A stretch of 36,847 nt of DNA, taken from assembly GCA_003022005.1 (NCBI GenBank), contig PXRQ01000104.1, forward strand, positions 1 through 36,847. Reading direction: 5' to 3'. Each line of letters starts with the position of its first letter. Within the stretch, counting starts at the first letter, position 1. The notes under the pieces were generated by a model, which did not search any database, was not told the origin of the DNA, and saw only the letters and a list, made by a program, of their open reading frames with translations. Shown here one piece after another: positions 9,038-16,497 of the stretch. Source of the stretch: Halobacteriales archaeon QS_5_70_15. GTDB lineage: Archaea; Halobacteriota; Halobacteria; Halobacteriales; Haloarculaceae. Both the position numbers and the translations under genes were made by a program.

Positions 9038-9610
9038 GTGAGACCGGAGGCAGAGCCCGTCGCGCTCGCGGACTACGTCCGGCGGGAGGCCGCGGCCGTC
9101 GAGGCGGCGCTGGTCGACCGCGACCGGTCGGATGTCGCCGACGCACCGAGGGGTCCGGACGCCGTCGTGGCCCACCTGTTCACCGACGCCTTCGTCGCCG
9201 AGCACACGGAGTTCCCCGCCTTCGACGCCTTCCTCGTGGCGGCGGGGGCGGACTCGGTGTGGGCGCTCTCGGACTGGATCGACTGGGTGCTCGACTGGCA
9301 CGTCCTCGGGAACACGCGGTTCTGGTCCTGGGAGTGGATGGTGAACGCGGCCGTCGAACTCGCCCGCGACGCCGCCACCCTCGGCCCGGTCCGGTGCGGG
9401 GTCTGCGGTGGACACCCCGCCCCCGTGACGGGCTCGTCGGTCGAGGAACCGGGGCGAATCGACGAGACGTGGATACGGTTCGCGTGCGACTGCGGCGCGG
9501 TGGGCCGGCTCTCGGCCGACCCGTCGGAGGGGAACCCGCGGACCGGCGGCGACGTGGTCGTCGGTGGGACGAACCTCCCGCGTCCGGCTCCGGGGGACGG
9601 CGAGGACTGA
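9038..9610 (+). CDS. hypothetical haloarchaeal protein with a Cys4 site
   Basis: 190 residues, not recognised beyond a likely haloarchaeal family. The N-terminal two thirds is acidic and Trp-rich (DSVWALSDWIDWVLDW, FWSWEWMVNAAVELARD) and looks helical. The last third has Cys120 and Cys123 in RCGVCGG and Cys150 and Cys152 in FACDCGAVG, which could hold one zinc ion in a beta-ribbon. Codon use is strongly G/C in third positions, so the frame is real. The frame is open far upstream, but that stretch is antisense or out of frame with the exporter gene. I chose the GTG at 9038 (VRPEAEPVALADYV), and no clear TATA supports it. The 44-residue zinc protein follows 83 bases later. Confidence 0.65.
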   Translation: MRPEAEPVALADYVRREAAAVEAALVDRDRSDVADAPRGPDAVVAHLFTDAFVAEHTEFPAFDAFLVAAGADSVWALSDWIDWVLDWHVLGNTRFWSWEWMVNAAVELARDAATLGPVRCGVCGGHPAPVTGSSVEEPGRIDETWIRFACDCGAVGRLSADPSEGNPRTGGDVVVGGTNLPRPAPGDGED

Positions 9611-9661
9611 CTGACAACGACCCGTACGGACCGGGACCGTCCACGCGAGAGGGAGGAACGC

Positions 9662-9669
9662 TTTTTATC
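9662..9669 (+). promoter_or_regulatory. TATA box of the 44-residue protein gene
   Basis: TTTTTATC lies 25-32 bases before the ATG at 9694, a good leaderless spacing. Confidence 0.55.
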
Positions 9670-9693
9670 TCTCGGGTGTTGTTATCCAGTACC

Positions 9694-9828
9694 ATGGCCT
9701 GTCACATCCGGTGTGACTCCTGTGACCTCGACCGGCGGCTCGAGGACTGCGTGACTGCCCACGAGATCGCGAAGGAGCACGAGGCCGACTACGTGGACCA
9801 CTTCGTCAGCCTCCGGAACCCGGCCTGA
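9694..9828 (+). CDS. 44-residue Cys-rich small protein
   Basis: The frame MACHIRCDSCDL... ends ...HFVSLRNPA. Cys3, His4, Cys7, Cys10 and Cys19 are packed into the first 20 residues, with His23 and His29 further on, so one zinc site is likely. The second half (TAHEIAKEHEADYVDHFV) should form a helix. A good TATA box stands at the right distance, and the codons are G/C-ending. I do not recognise a named family; small CxxC proteins of this size are common in haloarchaea, and a few regulate metabolism or biofilm formation. A long hairpin (9831-9903) begins two bases after the stop codon. Confidence 0.7.
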   Translation: MACHIRCDSCDLDRRLEDCVTAHEIAKEHEADYVDHFVSLRNPA

Positions 9829-9830
9829 GA

Positions 9831-9903
9831 CGGTCGTGCGTAGTCTTTTACCGGTGGTGCGACCCGGGCCGGGTAATCGACGGTAGATCGTTACGCACGA
9901 CCG
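9831..9903 (+). repeat. long nested inverted repeat (elongated hairpin)
   Basis: Perfect 12-base arms CGGTCGTGCGTA (9831-9842) and TACGCACGACCG (9892-9903) enclose TACCG (9849-9853) with CGGTA (9881-9885), which in turn enclose ACCCG (9862-9866) with CGGGT (9870-9874). The 6-base gaps between the outer and middle stems are equal on both sides (9843-9848 and 9886-9891). As RNA this would fold into one rod of about 73 bases. It sits directly after the 44-residue gene and about 140 bases before the sugar-binding protein gene. It could be a terminator, a processing or regulatory RNA element, or a small palindromic repeat. Confidence 0.7.
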
Positions 9904-10045
9904 GATGAGTCGGGGACGAGCGGTTCGGGCACTCGCCACGAGCGGTCGGATCCCGTCCGTGCTCGGACCGCGACGAACGACTGACTCGTGTCGTATCTTC
10001 CGGGAGGGTTGGCTTTTTGCAGTGTTGGTGAGTTGTGGGGGTAGG

Positions 10046-11437
10046 ATGGCCCGAACTCGAAGTTCGCTGACCCGGCGCCGAGTCCTCGCCACGACCGGCA
10101 CAGCGTTGGCCGGCGGACTGGCCGGGTGTACGGGCGCACTGCCGGCCGGAGGGGACGACGGCCAGTTCGACGAGTCCGACCCGCTGGTGGCACACGAGCG
10201 GTTCGGCAAGGGGTCGACGCCGCTCGCGTACCAGACCAGCACGTTCTACACGCCGATCGAGTCCGAGAGCGACCAGCCGGCGGCGGCACCCGCGCTGAAG
10301 GCCCAGCACGAGGAGTGGGCGGAGAACCACCCGGACCACCGGGTCGAGGTCGAGTACCCGGCGTTCGGCGAGTGGAAGAACAACCTCCTGACCCGGGCCG
10401 CGTCCGGGGACCCGCCCGACGGGTCGACGCTGGACTCGTTCTGGGTACCGGACTTCTACGAGTACATCCGGCCGCTGAACGAGTTCGTCGACGACGTCGA
10501 CGACTTCTTCCCGTTCGTCAGGGAGACCGCGATGCGGGACGGCGACCTGCTCGCCGGCTGGAAGTACACGGGCTGTCGGTGCCTCTACTACCGACAGGAC
10601 GTCCTCGACCGGTACAACGACGGCGACCCGCCCCGGACGTGGGAGGACATGCTCGCCGTGGGCGGGGACATCGTCGACAACGAGGACATGGACGCGTTCA
10701 TGTTCGAGCCGGGCGCCTTCGCCAACCTGCCGTACTTCTGGGGCCAGGGCGGTGAACTCGTCGACGACGAGGGCGCGCCGGTGCTGGACGAGGAAGCGAA
10801 CCGGCGGGCGATGGTCCGGACGCTCGGGTTCCTGCAGGACCTCGTCGAGAGCGGCGTCACGCCCCAGCGGGTCGCGAGCGTCGAGGAGGTCGAGACGCTT
10901 CCCAGGGAGGGTCGTGCTGGCAACCTCGCGATGTTCATCGGGAACAACGACCAGATCGAGCGCAACATCAAGAACCCCATCGAGGCGGACGACGACGTCC
11001 CCGACGACCGGTGGCAGCGCTGGCGGGTCGCGCGGATCCCGATGCGGGAGGCCGACCAGTTCGCCACCGGCGTCGGCGGCTGGGCCGAGGGTGCGTTCGT
11101 CGAAGGCACGGGGGGCGAGGCCGCCGCCATGAAGCAGTTCATCGCGAAGTTCGTCGAGCCTGAGTCGATGGGCCGGTACTGCGAGGCGGCCTCGCTGCTG
11201 CCCACCCGCGAGTCGGTGTTCAACGACGACGACCTCTACGCGCCGGACGCCCCCTACCAGGACAGGTTCCGGGAGTTCCTCCAGGACGGCGTCGCCCGGC
11301 CGGCGGTCCCCATCTACAGCACCATCGCCACCGAGTACGAGGCCGCGATCGGGAACGTCCTCACCGGACAGTCGGACCCGGAGTCGGCCGTCGACACGAT
11401 GATCAGCAGGGTCGACGAGGAGTACGAGGCCTCGTGA
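10046..11437 (+). CDS. carbohydrate-type ABC importer solute-binding lipoprotein
   Basis: 463 residues, family-1 extracellular solute-binding protein. The N-terminus SLTRRRVLATTGTALAGGLAGC has the twin-arginine motif (residues 10-12) and a lipobox with Cys28, so it should be exported folded by the Tat pathway and anchored by lipid outside the membrane. The mature part has the usual two-lobe pattern: ALKAQHEEWAENHPDHRVEVEYP near the start, TWEDMLAVGGDIV in the middle, and GVGGWAEGAFVEG...AAMKQFIAKFVEPE later. It should capture a sugar or sugar derivative for the two permeases that follow. The ATG at 10046 is chosen for the signal peptide and the CTTTTTG box about 30 bases upstream. The first permease starts 47 bases downstream. 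Confidence 0.9.
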   Translation: MARTRSSLTRRRVLATTGTALAGGLAGCTGALPAGGDDGQFDESDPLVAHERFGKGSTPLAYQTSTFYTPIESESDQPAAAPALKAQHEEWAENHPDHRVEVEYPAFGEWKNNLLTRAASGDPPDGSTLDSFWVPDFYEYIRPLNEFVDDVDDFFPFVRETAMRDGDLLAGWKYTGCRCLYYRQDVLDRYNDGDPPRTWEDMLAVGGDIVDNEDMDAFMFEPGAFANLPYFWGQGGELVDDEGAPVLDEEANRRAMVRTLGFLQDLVESGVTPQRVASVEEVETLPREGRAGNLAMFIGNNDQIERNIKNPIEADDDVPDDRWQRWRVARIPMREADQFATGVGGWAEGAFVEGTGGEAAAMKQFIAKFVEPESMGRYCEAASLLPTRESVFNDDDLYAPDAPYQDRFREFLQDGVARPAVPIYSTIATEYEAAIGNVLTGQSDPESAVDTMISRVDEEYEAS

Positions 11438-11484
11438 TGGCCGTCGTGGGACGTCTCCGAACTGACGTCCGGGGGTAGCGGTCC

Positions 11485-12429
11485 GTGGCGACGTCCGGAG
11501 GGGTGGCCGAGCGGCTCCGGACCGGCGTCGGGAGCGCCCGGCGAGCGTGGCGGCGGCTGATCGACCCCCCGCTGCCCTGGCTGCTGCCGACGCTGCTCGC
11601 CCTGTCGGTGTTCCAGCTCTATCCGATGGTCGAGGCCATCCGGATGAGCTTCACCAACGAGAGCCTCGTGAGCGCGGGCACCGAGTTCGTCGGTCTCGAA
11701 CAGTACGTCCGGCTGGCCACCGACCCGGTGTTCTGGGAGATGCTCCGGGTGACCGCGGTGTACGCCTTCTCCAGCGTCGTGCTCCACGTGCTCGCCGGGC
11801 TGGTCTTGGCGCTCGCCATCGACTACGGTGTCCGCCGCGGCCTCCGGGGACACCTCACGACGCGGGTGTCGGTCCTTCTCGCCTGGATCATCCCGGGGAT
11901 CATCATCGGGCTGGTCTGGAAGGTGATGCTCGTCGAGAGCCAGTTCGGGGCCGTGAACCATCTCCTGGGACTGGTCGACGTCGGGCCGATACCGTTCCGG
12001 TCGGACCCGACGTTCGCGCTCGTCTCGACGATCGTCGCCGGCACCTGGCGGGGCACCGCGTTCTCGATGATAATGGTTTACGGGGGGCTCCAGCGGGTCC
12101 CGGAACGGCTGTACGAGGCTGCCAGGATGGACGGCGCCGGCCGGTGGGAGCGGTTCCGCCACGTCACCCTCCCGCAGTTGAAGTCCGTCGTGTTCATCAC
12201 GACCGTTCTCGTGACGATCTACGCGCTCAACACGTTCGACCTCGTCTTCGCCCTGACCGGGGGCGGACCCGGGCGGGCGACGCAGGTGCTCGCGCTGTTC
12301 ATGTACCAGGAGGCGTTCCAGGACTACGCCCTCGGGCGGGGCGCGGCGATCGCCGTGGTGATGCTGACCGCGAACCTGCTCCTGACCGGGGTGTACCTGT
12401 ACGCGTTCGACGTCCGGGAGGAGCTATGA
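11485..12429 (+). CDS. carbohydrate-type ABC importer permease (UgpA/MalF-like)
   Basis: 314 residues with about six membrane segments (for example LPWLLPTLLALSVFQLYP, ITTVLVTIYALNTFDLVFAL). The cytoplasmic coupling loop EAARMDGAGRWERFRHVTLPQL is the EAA motif that docks on the ATPase. GGGPGRATQVLALFMYQEAF is typical of the first permease of CUT1 sugar importers. The start is GTG at 11485. The stop codon overlaps the ATG of the next permease (ATGA at 12426-12429), so the two are translationally coupled. It forms a heterodimeric channel with that protein. Confidence 0.92.
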   Translation: MATSGGVAERLRTGVGSARRAWRRLIDPPLPWLLPTLLALSVFQLYPMVEAIRMSFTNESLVSAGTEFVGLEQYVRLATDPVFWEMLRVTAVYAFSSVVLHVLAGLVLALAIDYGVRRGLRGHLTTRVSVLLAWIIPGIIIGLVWKVMLVESQFGAVNHLLGLVDVGPIPFRSDPTFALVSTIVAGTWRGTAFSMIMVYGGLQRVPERLYEAARMDGAGRWERFRHVTLPQLKSVVFITTVLVTIYALNTFDLVFALTGGGPGRATQVLALFMYQEAFQDYALGRGAAIAVVMLTANLLLTGVYLYAFDVREEL

Positions 12430-13373
12430 CCCCCGGGGACCGCACCCGGTCGGACGGGCCCGAGACGGGATCCGGATCCGCCGGCGATCGTACCGAAGTC
12501 GGAACCGGACACGGCGTCCTCCGCTCGATCCTCGACGCCCTCCGGAGCCCGCGGGCGCTCGATCTGTCGGTGTACGCGCTGTACGCCCTCGCGACTGCCT
12601 TCTTCGTCTTCCCGGTGCTGTGGGTGGTCTCGGCGAGCCTGCGGCGGGCCGGCGAACTGTTCAGCTACCCGTTCCGGCTGCTCCCCCCCGAGGTGTCGCT
12701 GTCCGCCTACCGGCGTGTGGCACGGGCCGGGGTCACGACCTGGCTGTTCAACTCGACGGTCGTCACCGTCGTCGGCGTCACCAGCATCGTCGCCGTCTCG
12801 GTGCCGGCCGCCTACGCGTTCTCCCGGTTCGAGTTCCGCGGCCGCCGCGGGCTGCTCGGGACCGTCCTGCTGTTCCAGATGATCTCGCCGGTGATCATCA
12901 TCGTCCCCCTGTACACGGTCATGTCGACGCTCGGGCTCCTCCGCACCCGGGCCGGCCTCGTGCTCCTCTACGTCGGCATCCAGACCCCGTTCTCCATCTG
13001 GCTCCTGAAGGGGTACTTCGATGCGGTCCCGACGGAGCTGGACTACGCCGCCCGCATCGACGGCTGCAACCGCCTGCAGATACTGCGGCACGTGCTGCTG
13101 CGCCCCGTCGCGCCGGGGATCGCCGTCGTCGCGATCTTCAACACCGTCCTGACGTGGTCGGAGTTCGTCCTCGCGTTCACGGTGCTCGGAAGCGAGAGCG
13201 CCCTTCACACCATCTCCATCGGCGTCTACAAGTTCCAGGGACAGTACGGGAACGACTGGCGGGCCATCGCGGCCGCGAGCGTCATCGGGATGATACCCCT
13301 CGTGCTCGTCTTCCTCGCGCTCCAGCGGTACTTCGTCAGGGGCCTCGTCGAGGGCTCGCTCAAGGGACAGTGA
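12426..13373 (+). CDS. carbohydrate-type ABC importer permease (UgpE/MalG-like)
   Basis: 315 residues. A charged, disordered N-terminal tail of about 45 residues (MTPGDRTRSDGPETGSGSAG...) precedes six membrane segments. The EAA loop reads ELDYAARIDGCNRLQILRHVLLRP, and the ending FVRGLVEGSLKGQ is the usual GLxxGAxKG-type C-terminus of MalG relatives. It is the second half of the channel, coupled by a 4-base overlap to the first permease. No ATPase gene follows directly; the likely partner ATPase is at 16494. Confidence 0.92.
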   Translation: MTPGDRTRSDGPETGSGSAGDRTEVGTGHGVLRSILDALRSPRALDLSVYALYALATAFFVFPVLWVVSASLRRAGELFSYPFRLLPPEVSLSAYRRVARAGVTTWLFNSTVVTVVGVTSIVAVSVPAAYAFSRFEFRGRRGLLGTVLLFQMISPVIIIVPLYTVMSTLGLLRTRAGLVLLYVGIQTPFSIWLLKGYFDAVPTELDYAARIDGCNRLQILRHVLLRPVAPGIAVVAIFNTVLTWSEFVLAFTVLGSESALHTISIGVYKFQGQYGNDWRAIAAASVIGMIPLVLVFLALQRYFVRGLVEGSLKGQ

Positions 13374-13442
13374 TCGGATCGGCACGAGCCAATGACCGGG
13401 TCGGCACGACGCGCTTAACTGTGTGCCGTCCCATCCCTCGCC

Positions 13443-13919
13443 GTGCTCTTCCCCACCCACCTCCTCGGGCGGCGGTGGACGCGGCTCCCGGTGTGGGCCG
13501 CCGGGGGAGCGGCCCTGCCGGATCTCGTCGACAAGCCGCTCGGGCTGGTGGGCGCGACCGAACTGTACCACTCGGTGGGACACTGGCTCCTGCCCGTTCT
13601 CGGGCTGGCGCTCGCGTGGCTCCCGGCGCGGCGCGTCGAGGGCCCGGACGACCGACTCCTCGCGGTCGGCCTCGGGTGCGGGTCGCACATCTGTCTCGAC
13701 GTCCTGGGGATCGCAGTGAACGGCCGTTCCGAGAACTGGGTGCTGCTCCTGTGGCCGATCCGCGAGAAGCCGAACCCGCTGGGTTTCGACCCCGTGGCCT
13801 TCTCCGTCGAGTACCTCTGGTCCTGGTCGTTCTACGCCGAAATCGTCGTCTGGGTCGTCGGGGCGTACGTCCTGTTGCAGTCGCCGGCGGCGCGGCGGTA
13901 CGCGCGGTCGTGGTCCTGA
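13443..13919 (+). CDS. YdjM-like (metal-dependent hydrolase type) integral membrane protein
   Basis: 158 residues with about four hydrophobic segments. The opening LFPTHLLGRRW, then ALPDLVDK (Asp27 and Asp30), YHSVGHWLLP (His43 and His47) and GSHICLDVLG (His83 and Asp87) give the conserved His/Asp pattern of the YdjM/DUF457 membrane family. Members are often annotated as membrane-bound metal-dependent hydrolases, but the activity is poorly tested. WPIREKPNPLGFDP and the Trp-rich helix EYLWSWSFYAEIVVWVVG follow. The GTG start at 13443 lies about 27 bases after a TTAACT box. It may not belong to the sugar importer operon. Confidence 0.75.
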   Translation: MLFPTHLLGRRWTRLPVWAAGGAALPDLVDKPLGLVGATELYHSVGHWLLPVLGLALAWLPARRVEGPDDRLLAVGLGCGSHICLDVLGIAVNGRSENWVLLLWPIREKPNPLGFDPVAFSVEYLWSWSFYAEIVVWVVGAYVLLQSPAARRYARSWS

Positions 13920-14021
13920 CCGAGCCGTTCTCCGGGAACCGGCCAGTTCGGGTAGCCGTGCGCCGGGCAGTGTGACTCACTGTCGCCCCGGTAGCGGCTC
14001 CGAGCGTCCGCGCCGACGTAC

Positions 14022-14807
14022 TCAGTAGGGAATGGAGTCGTTCCCCGTCGGGAGGTGGCCGGCGACGAACAGGTAGTCCCGGAGGAACACGCCGAGCGAG
14101 GGCGCGAGCGCCAGGGGTGCGACCGCGGCGGCCGCCCCAGGAGTGACGATCGGGATCAAGACGAGGGTCAGGAAGGCCATCTGCCCGCCCGCGAGGTACC
14201 GACCCAGGTCGCTGTCCGGTCGCTCGAACAGGGCCCGGCCGCGGAGCCGGCGGAGGGACGTGAGGCCCCGATAGACGTACCGGGCTGCCGACAGCGAGAG
14301 GTACCATACCGGCAGCTGTCCCCAGACGACGGCCACGACGGGCGCGACGACGAACCCGAACGTGTCGATCGCCAGGTCGAGTCGGCGACCGAGCGGCGTC
14401 TCGCGGCCGACCGACCGGGCGACGCGTCCGTCGAGCTGGTCGAGCGCGGTGCCGATCCCGTAGCAGATCGCCGGCACCCACGCCAGCCGGCCGGCCGGCG
14501 GAACGACGACGAACCCACCGACGATACAGAACAGCCCGGCGCGGACGAGCGTCAGGTAGTTCGCCACGCCCAGCCAAGGGGGGACAGACCCCCCGGCGAC
14601 GGAGGGGTCGGGGAGGCTGTAGAGCAGGTACCCCACCGTTCCGAGCCAGAGAGTCACCATGAGTGCGACCGACCCGCGAACGGTGGCGTCCGCGACGGCC
14701 TCCGAGACGGGGAGCGAGACTGCTAGGAGCGCGACGATCCACAGGGCCGTCAGCGCCGACAGTTCGGCGATCAACGGCCCGCGACGGCCGGCTCTCGCTG
14801 CGATCAC
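14022..14807 (-). CDS. CDP-alcohol phosphatidyltransferase family protein
   Basis: 261 residues with six or more membrane segments. The complete family motif is present: Asp123, Asp126-Gly127, Ala130-Arg131, Gly140, Asp144 and Asp148 (DQLDGRVARSVG...GRRLDLAID). This active site transfers a phosphoalcohol from a CDP-linked donor to an alcohol in phospholipid synthesis, at the membrane. In haloarchaea such enzymes make archaetidyl-glycerol, -serine or -inositol phosphates; which one this is cannot be read here. The start is GTG at 14807. It has an unusually long N-terminal part with two membrane segments before the catalytic domain. Confidence 0.88.
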   Translation of the reverse strand: MIAARAGRRGPLIAELSALTALWIVALLAVSLPVSEAVADATVRGSVALMVTLWLGTVGYLLYSLPDPSVAGGSVPPWLGVANYLTLVRAGLFCIVGGFVVVPPAGRLAWVPAICYGIGTALDQLDGRVARSVGRETPLGRRLDLAIDTFGFVVAPVVAVVWGQLPVWYLSLSAARYVYRGLTSLRRLRGRALFERPDSDLGRYLAGGQMAFLTLVLIPIVTPGAAAAVAPLALAPSLGVFLRDYLFVAGHLPTGNDSIPY

Positions 14808-14905
14808 GGTCGGTTACGTATCCATCGGAGTCGTCCCCCGTGGTGACCGCCGGGTCGACGCCGTCGGTCCCGTCGACGGTCGACCCCGGGTGCCGGCGCG
14901 GCTGG

Positions 14906-15289
14906 TCACCGCAGTAGCACGACGAGGACCACGATCAGGACGACCTGTGCGACCTTGTCGACCGCACCCAGGGTGCCGACGTCGGCGGGGAACGACTTCG
15001 GGCCCGCGGCGAAGTTGAGGTAGTACCACGCCAGGATCTGGACGAGCGTGAACGGGATGCCGACGGCGTACACCGTCCGCCGCCGGTAGCCGACCAGGAC
15101 CAGGGCGACGGCGACGAGGAAGGCGATTCCGGCGAGCAGGAAGCTGATCCCGAGCGGGGATGGCAGGTTCCCGATCCCGAGCCGGAGGTGGATCAGGCCG
15201 CTCACGACCGCGGCGAGGACACCGACCCAGACCACTGTCGGGAGCGACCCGGTTTCGAGGCCGGTCCCGCCCGTCTCCGTAGAGGACAT
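14906..15289 (-). CDS. small haloarchaeal membrane protein (DUF7475-like)
   Basis: 127 residues with four hydrophobic segments (VVWVGVLAAVVSGLIHL, LGISFLLAGIAFLVAVALVLVG, AVGIPFTLVQILAWYYL, KVAQVVLIVVLVVLLR). SGLIHLRLGIG, LVGYRRRTVYAVGIPFT and GAVDKVAQV are the conserved points I remember for the haloarchaeal DUF7475 family. Its function is unknown. The ATG at 15289 (MSSTETGGTG) precedes the first helix. The frame stays open upstream, but that region is antisense to the divergent phosphatase-fold gene. It may be co-transcribed with the phosphatidyltransferase downstream. Confidence 0.75.
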   Translation of the reverse strand: MSSTETGGTGLETGSLPTVVWVGVLAAVVSGLIHLRLGIGNLPSPLGISFLLAGIAFLVAVALVLVGYRRRTVYAVGIPFTLVQILAWYYLNFAAGPKSFPADVGTLGAVDKVAQVVLIVVLVVLLR

Positions 15290-15415
15290 ATCGGCGGAGG
15301 GACTGACAGGAAGATAAGCGTGTTGGAACCCGAAACCCGGAGACGCGGTCCGGCGGGGGGCGGCGAGCGTTCCGCGACCCGAAGCGCTTTGTCGCTCCCC
15401 GACCGGCTCTCGCCC

Positions 15416-16309
15416 GTGACCGAGCCGGGAATGGGGTACGCGAGGACGGCGTCTCTCAGATGTCTGCAGGCGGTCGGCCGCCGCATCCCGTACGGGGAGA
15501 ACGTCTATAACCGCGAGTGGGACGTCCTCGTCGTCCTCGACGCCTGCCGCCCGGACGCGCTCGAAACCGTGGCGTCGGCCGTCGGGTTCGTCGACGGCGT
15601 CGGCCGGATGCGGTCGGTCGGGAGCTGTTCCTCCGAGTGGCTGGAGAACACCTTCGACCCGGCGACCCGCGGCGACGCGGTCGCGGGGACGGCCATGGTC
15701 ACGGGGAACACCTGGACCGACCGGTACCTCGACGCCGACGCGTTCGCCGGCCTCGACGAGGTCTGGAAGTACGCCTGGGACGACGACCTCGGGACGGTTC
15801 CGGCGGAGGCGGTCACGGACCGCGCGGTCGCGGTCGCACGAACTGGTGACCACGACCGCCTCGTGGTCCACTACATGCAGCCACACCACCCGTTCGTGGC
15901 GAGCCCCCTCGAGGGGGACGACGGGATGGCCCGGACGGGCCGGGAGAGCAGCGAGCGCAACCCGTGGACGCTGTTGCGGCGCGGCGACGCCGAGCCCGGC
16001 CGGGTGTGGGCGGCGTACCTGGCGAACCTGGAGTACGTCCTCGAGTCGGTCGGGACGCTCCTCGAAAACGTCGACGGCCGGGTGGCGATCACCGCCGACC
16101 ACGGGAACCTCTTCGGGGAGTGGGGGCTGTACGGCCACCCGATGTACACGCCCGTCCCCGCACTGCTCTCGGTGCCGTGGTGCGAGACGACCGCCCGCGA
16201 CCGCGGGACGCGCGAACCGGCGCTCGAACCGCCCGAACCGATCCCCGTCTCGCGGGTGTACGACGCCGCCGGCGACCGCGACCGGCTCGAAGCGCTCGGG
16301 TACCTGTGA
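15416..16309 (+). CDS. alkaline-phosphatase/sulfatase-fold protein
   Basis: 297 residues. VLVVLDACRPDALE (38-51) holds the first metal aspartate and the position of the usual Ser/Thr/Cys nucleophile (Cys44). HYMQPHHPF and VAITADHGNLFGEWGLYGHP carry the remaining His and Asp metal ligands of the alkaline-phosphatase superfamily. No signal peptide or membrane anchor is evident. Relatives in haloarchaea are often called sulfatases and appear near surface-glycan genes, but the substrate here is unknown. The GTG at 15416 is favoured by a CTTTGT box at 15387-15392; frames open further upstream overlap the divergent membrane-protein gene. Confidence 0.8.
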   Translation: MTEPGMGYARTASLRCLQAVGRRIPYGENVYNREWDVLVVLDACRPDALETVASAVGFVDGVGRMRSVGSCSSEWLENTFDPATRGDAVAGTAMVTGNTWTDRYLDADAFAGLDEVWKYAWDDDLGTVPAEAVTDRAVAVARTGDHDRLVVHYMQPHHPFVASPLEGDDGMARTGRESSERNPWTLLRRGDAEPGRVWAAYLANLEYVLESVGTLLENVDGRVAITADHGNLFGEWGLYGHPMYTPVPALLSVPWCETTARDRGTREPALEPPEPIPVSRVYDAAGDRDRLEALGYL

Positions 16310-16431
16310 GGCCCGTTCCTGGCGTGTCCGTGCGTTCGGCCCATCTCGTGATAGGGACGCCAGGCCGGGACGGGGTGACGCGGCCGACCACGGACGGGCT
16401 TTTCTCTCCCGGGACCCGAGCGGACGTCACG

Positions 16432-16497
16432 ATGGCGGATCAGGCAGTCCTGTCACCGACGCGTGGCCCCCCAGGGAGATGGTCCCGCGGACGATGA
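16432..16497 (+). CDS. possible 21-residue leader peptide coupled to the ABC ATPase
   Basis: An ATG at 16432, 26-33 bases after a CTTTTCTC box, opens the short frame MADQAVLSPTRGPPGRWSRG+R. Its TGA (16495-16497) overlaps the ATPase ATG (16494-16496) as ATGA. This is the first ATG on a leaderless transcript from that box, so the ATPase may be translated by re-initiation. Codon use is not typical of local genes, so a real peptide is uncertain. Confidence 0.3.
   Translation: MADQAVLSPTRGPPGRWSRGR

Noticed and set aside
7053..9146. 697-codon minus-strand frame across the HIT and exporter genes
   Set aside because: Arg/Val/Asp-rich shadow of G+C-rich plus-strand genes; no motif or promoter, and the opposite strand has two clear families.
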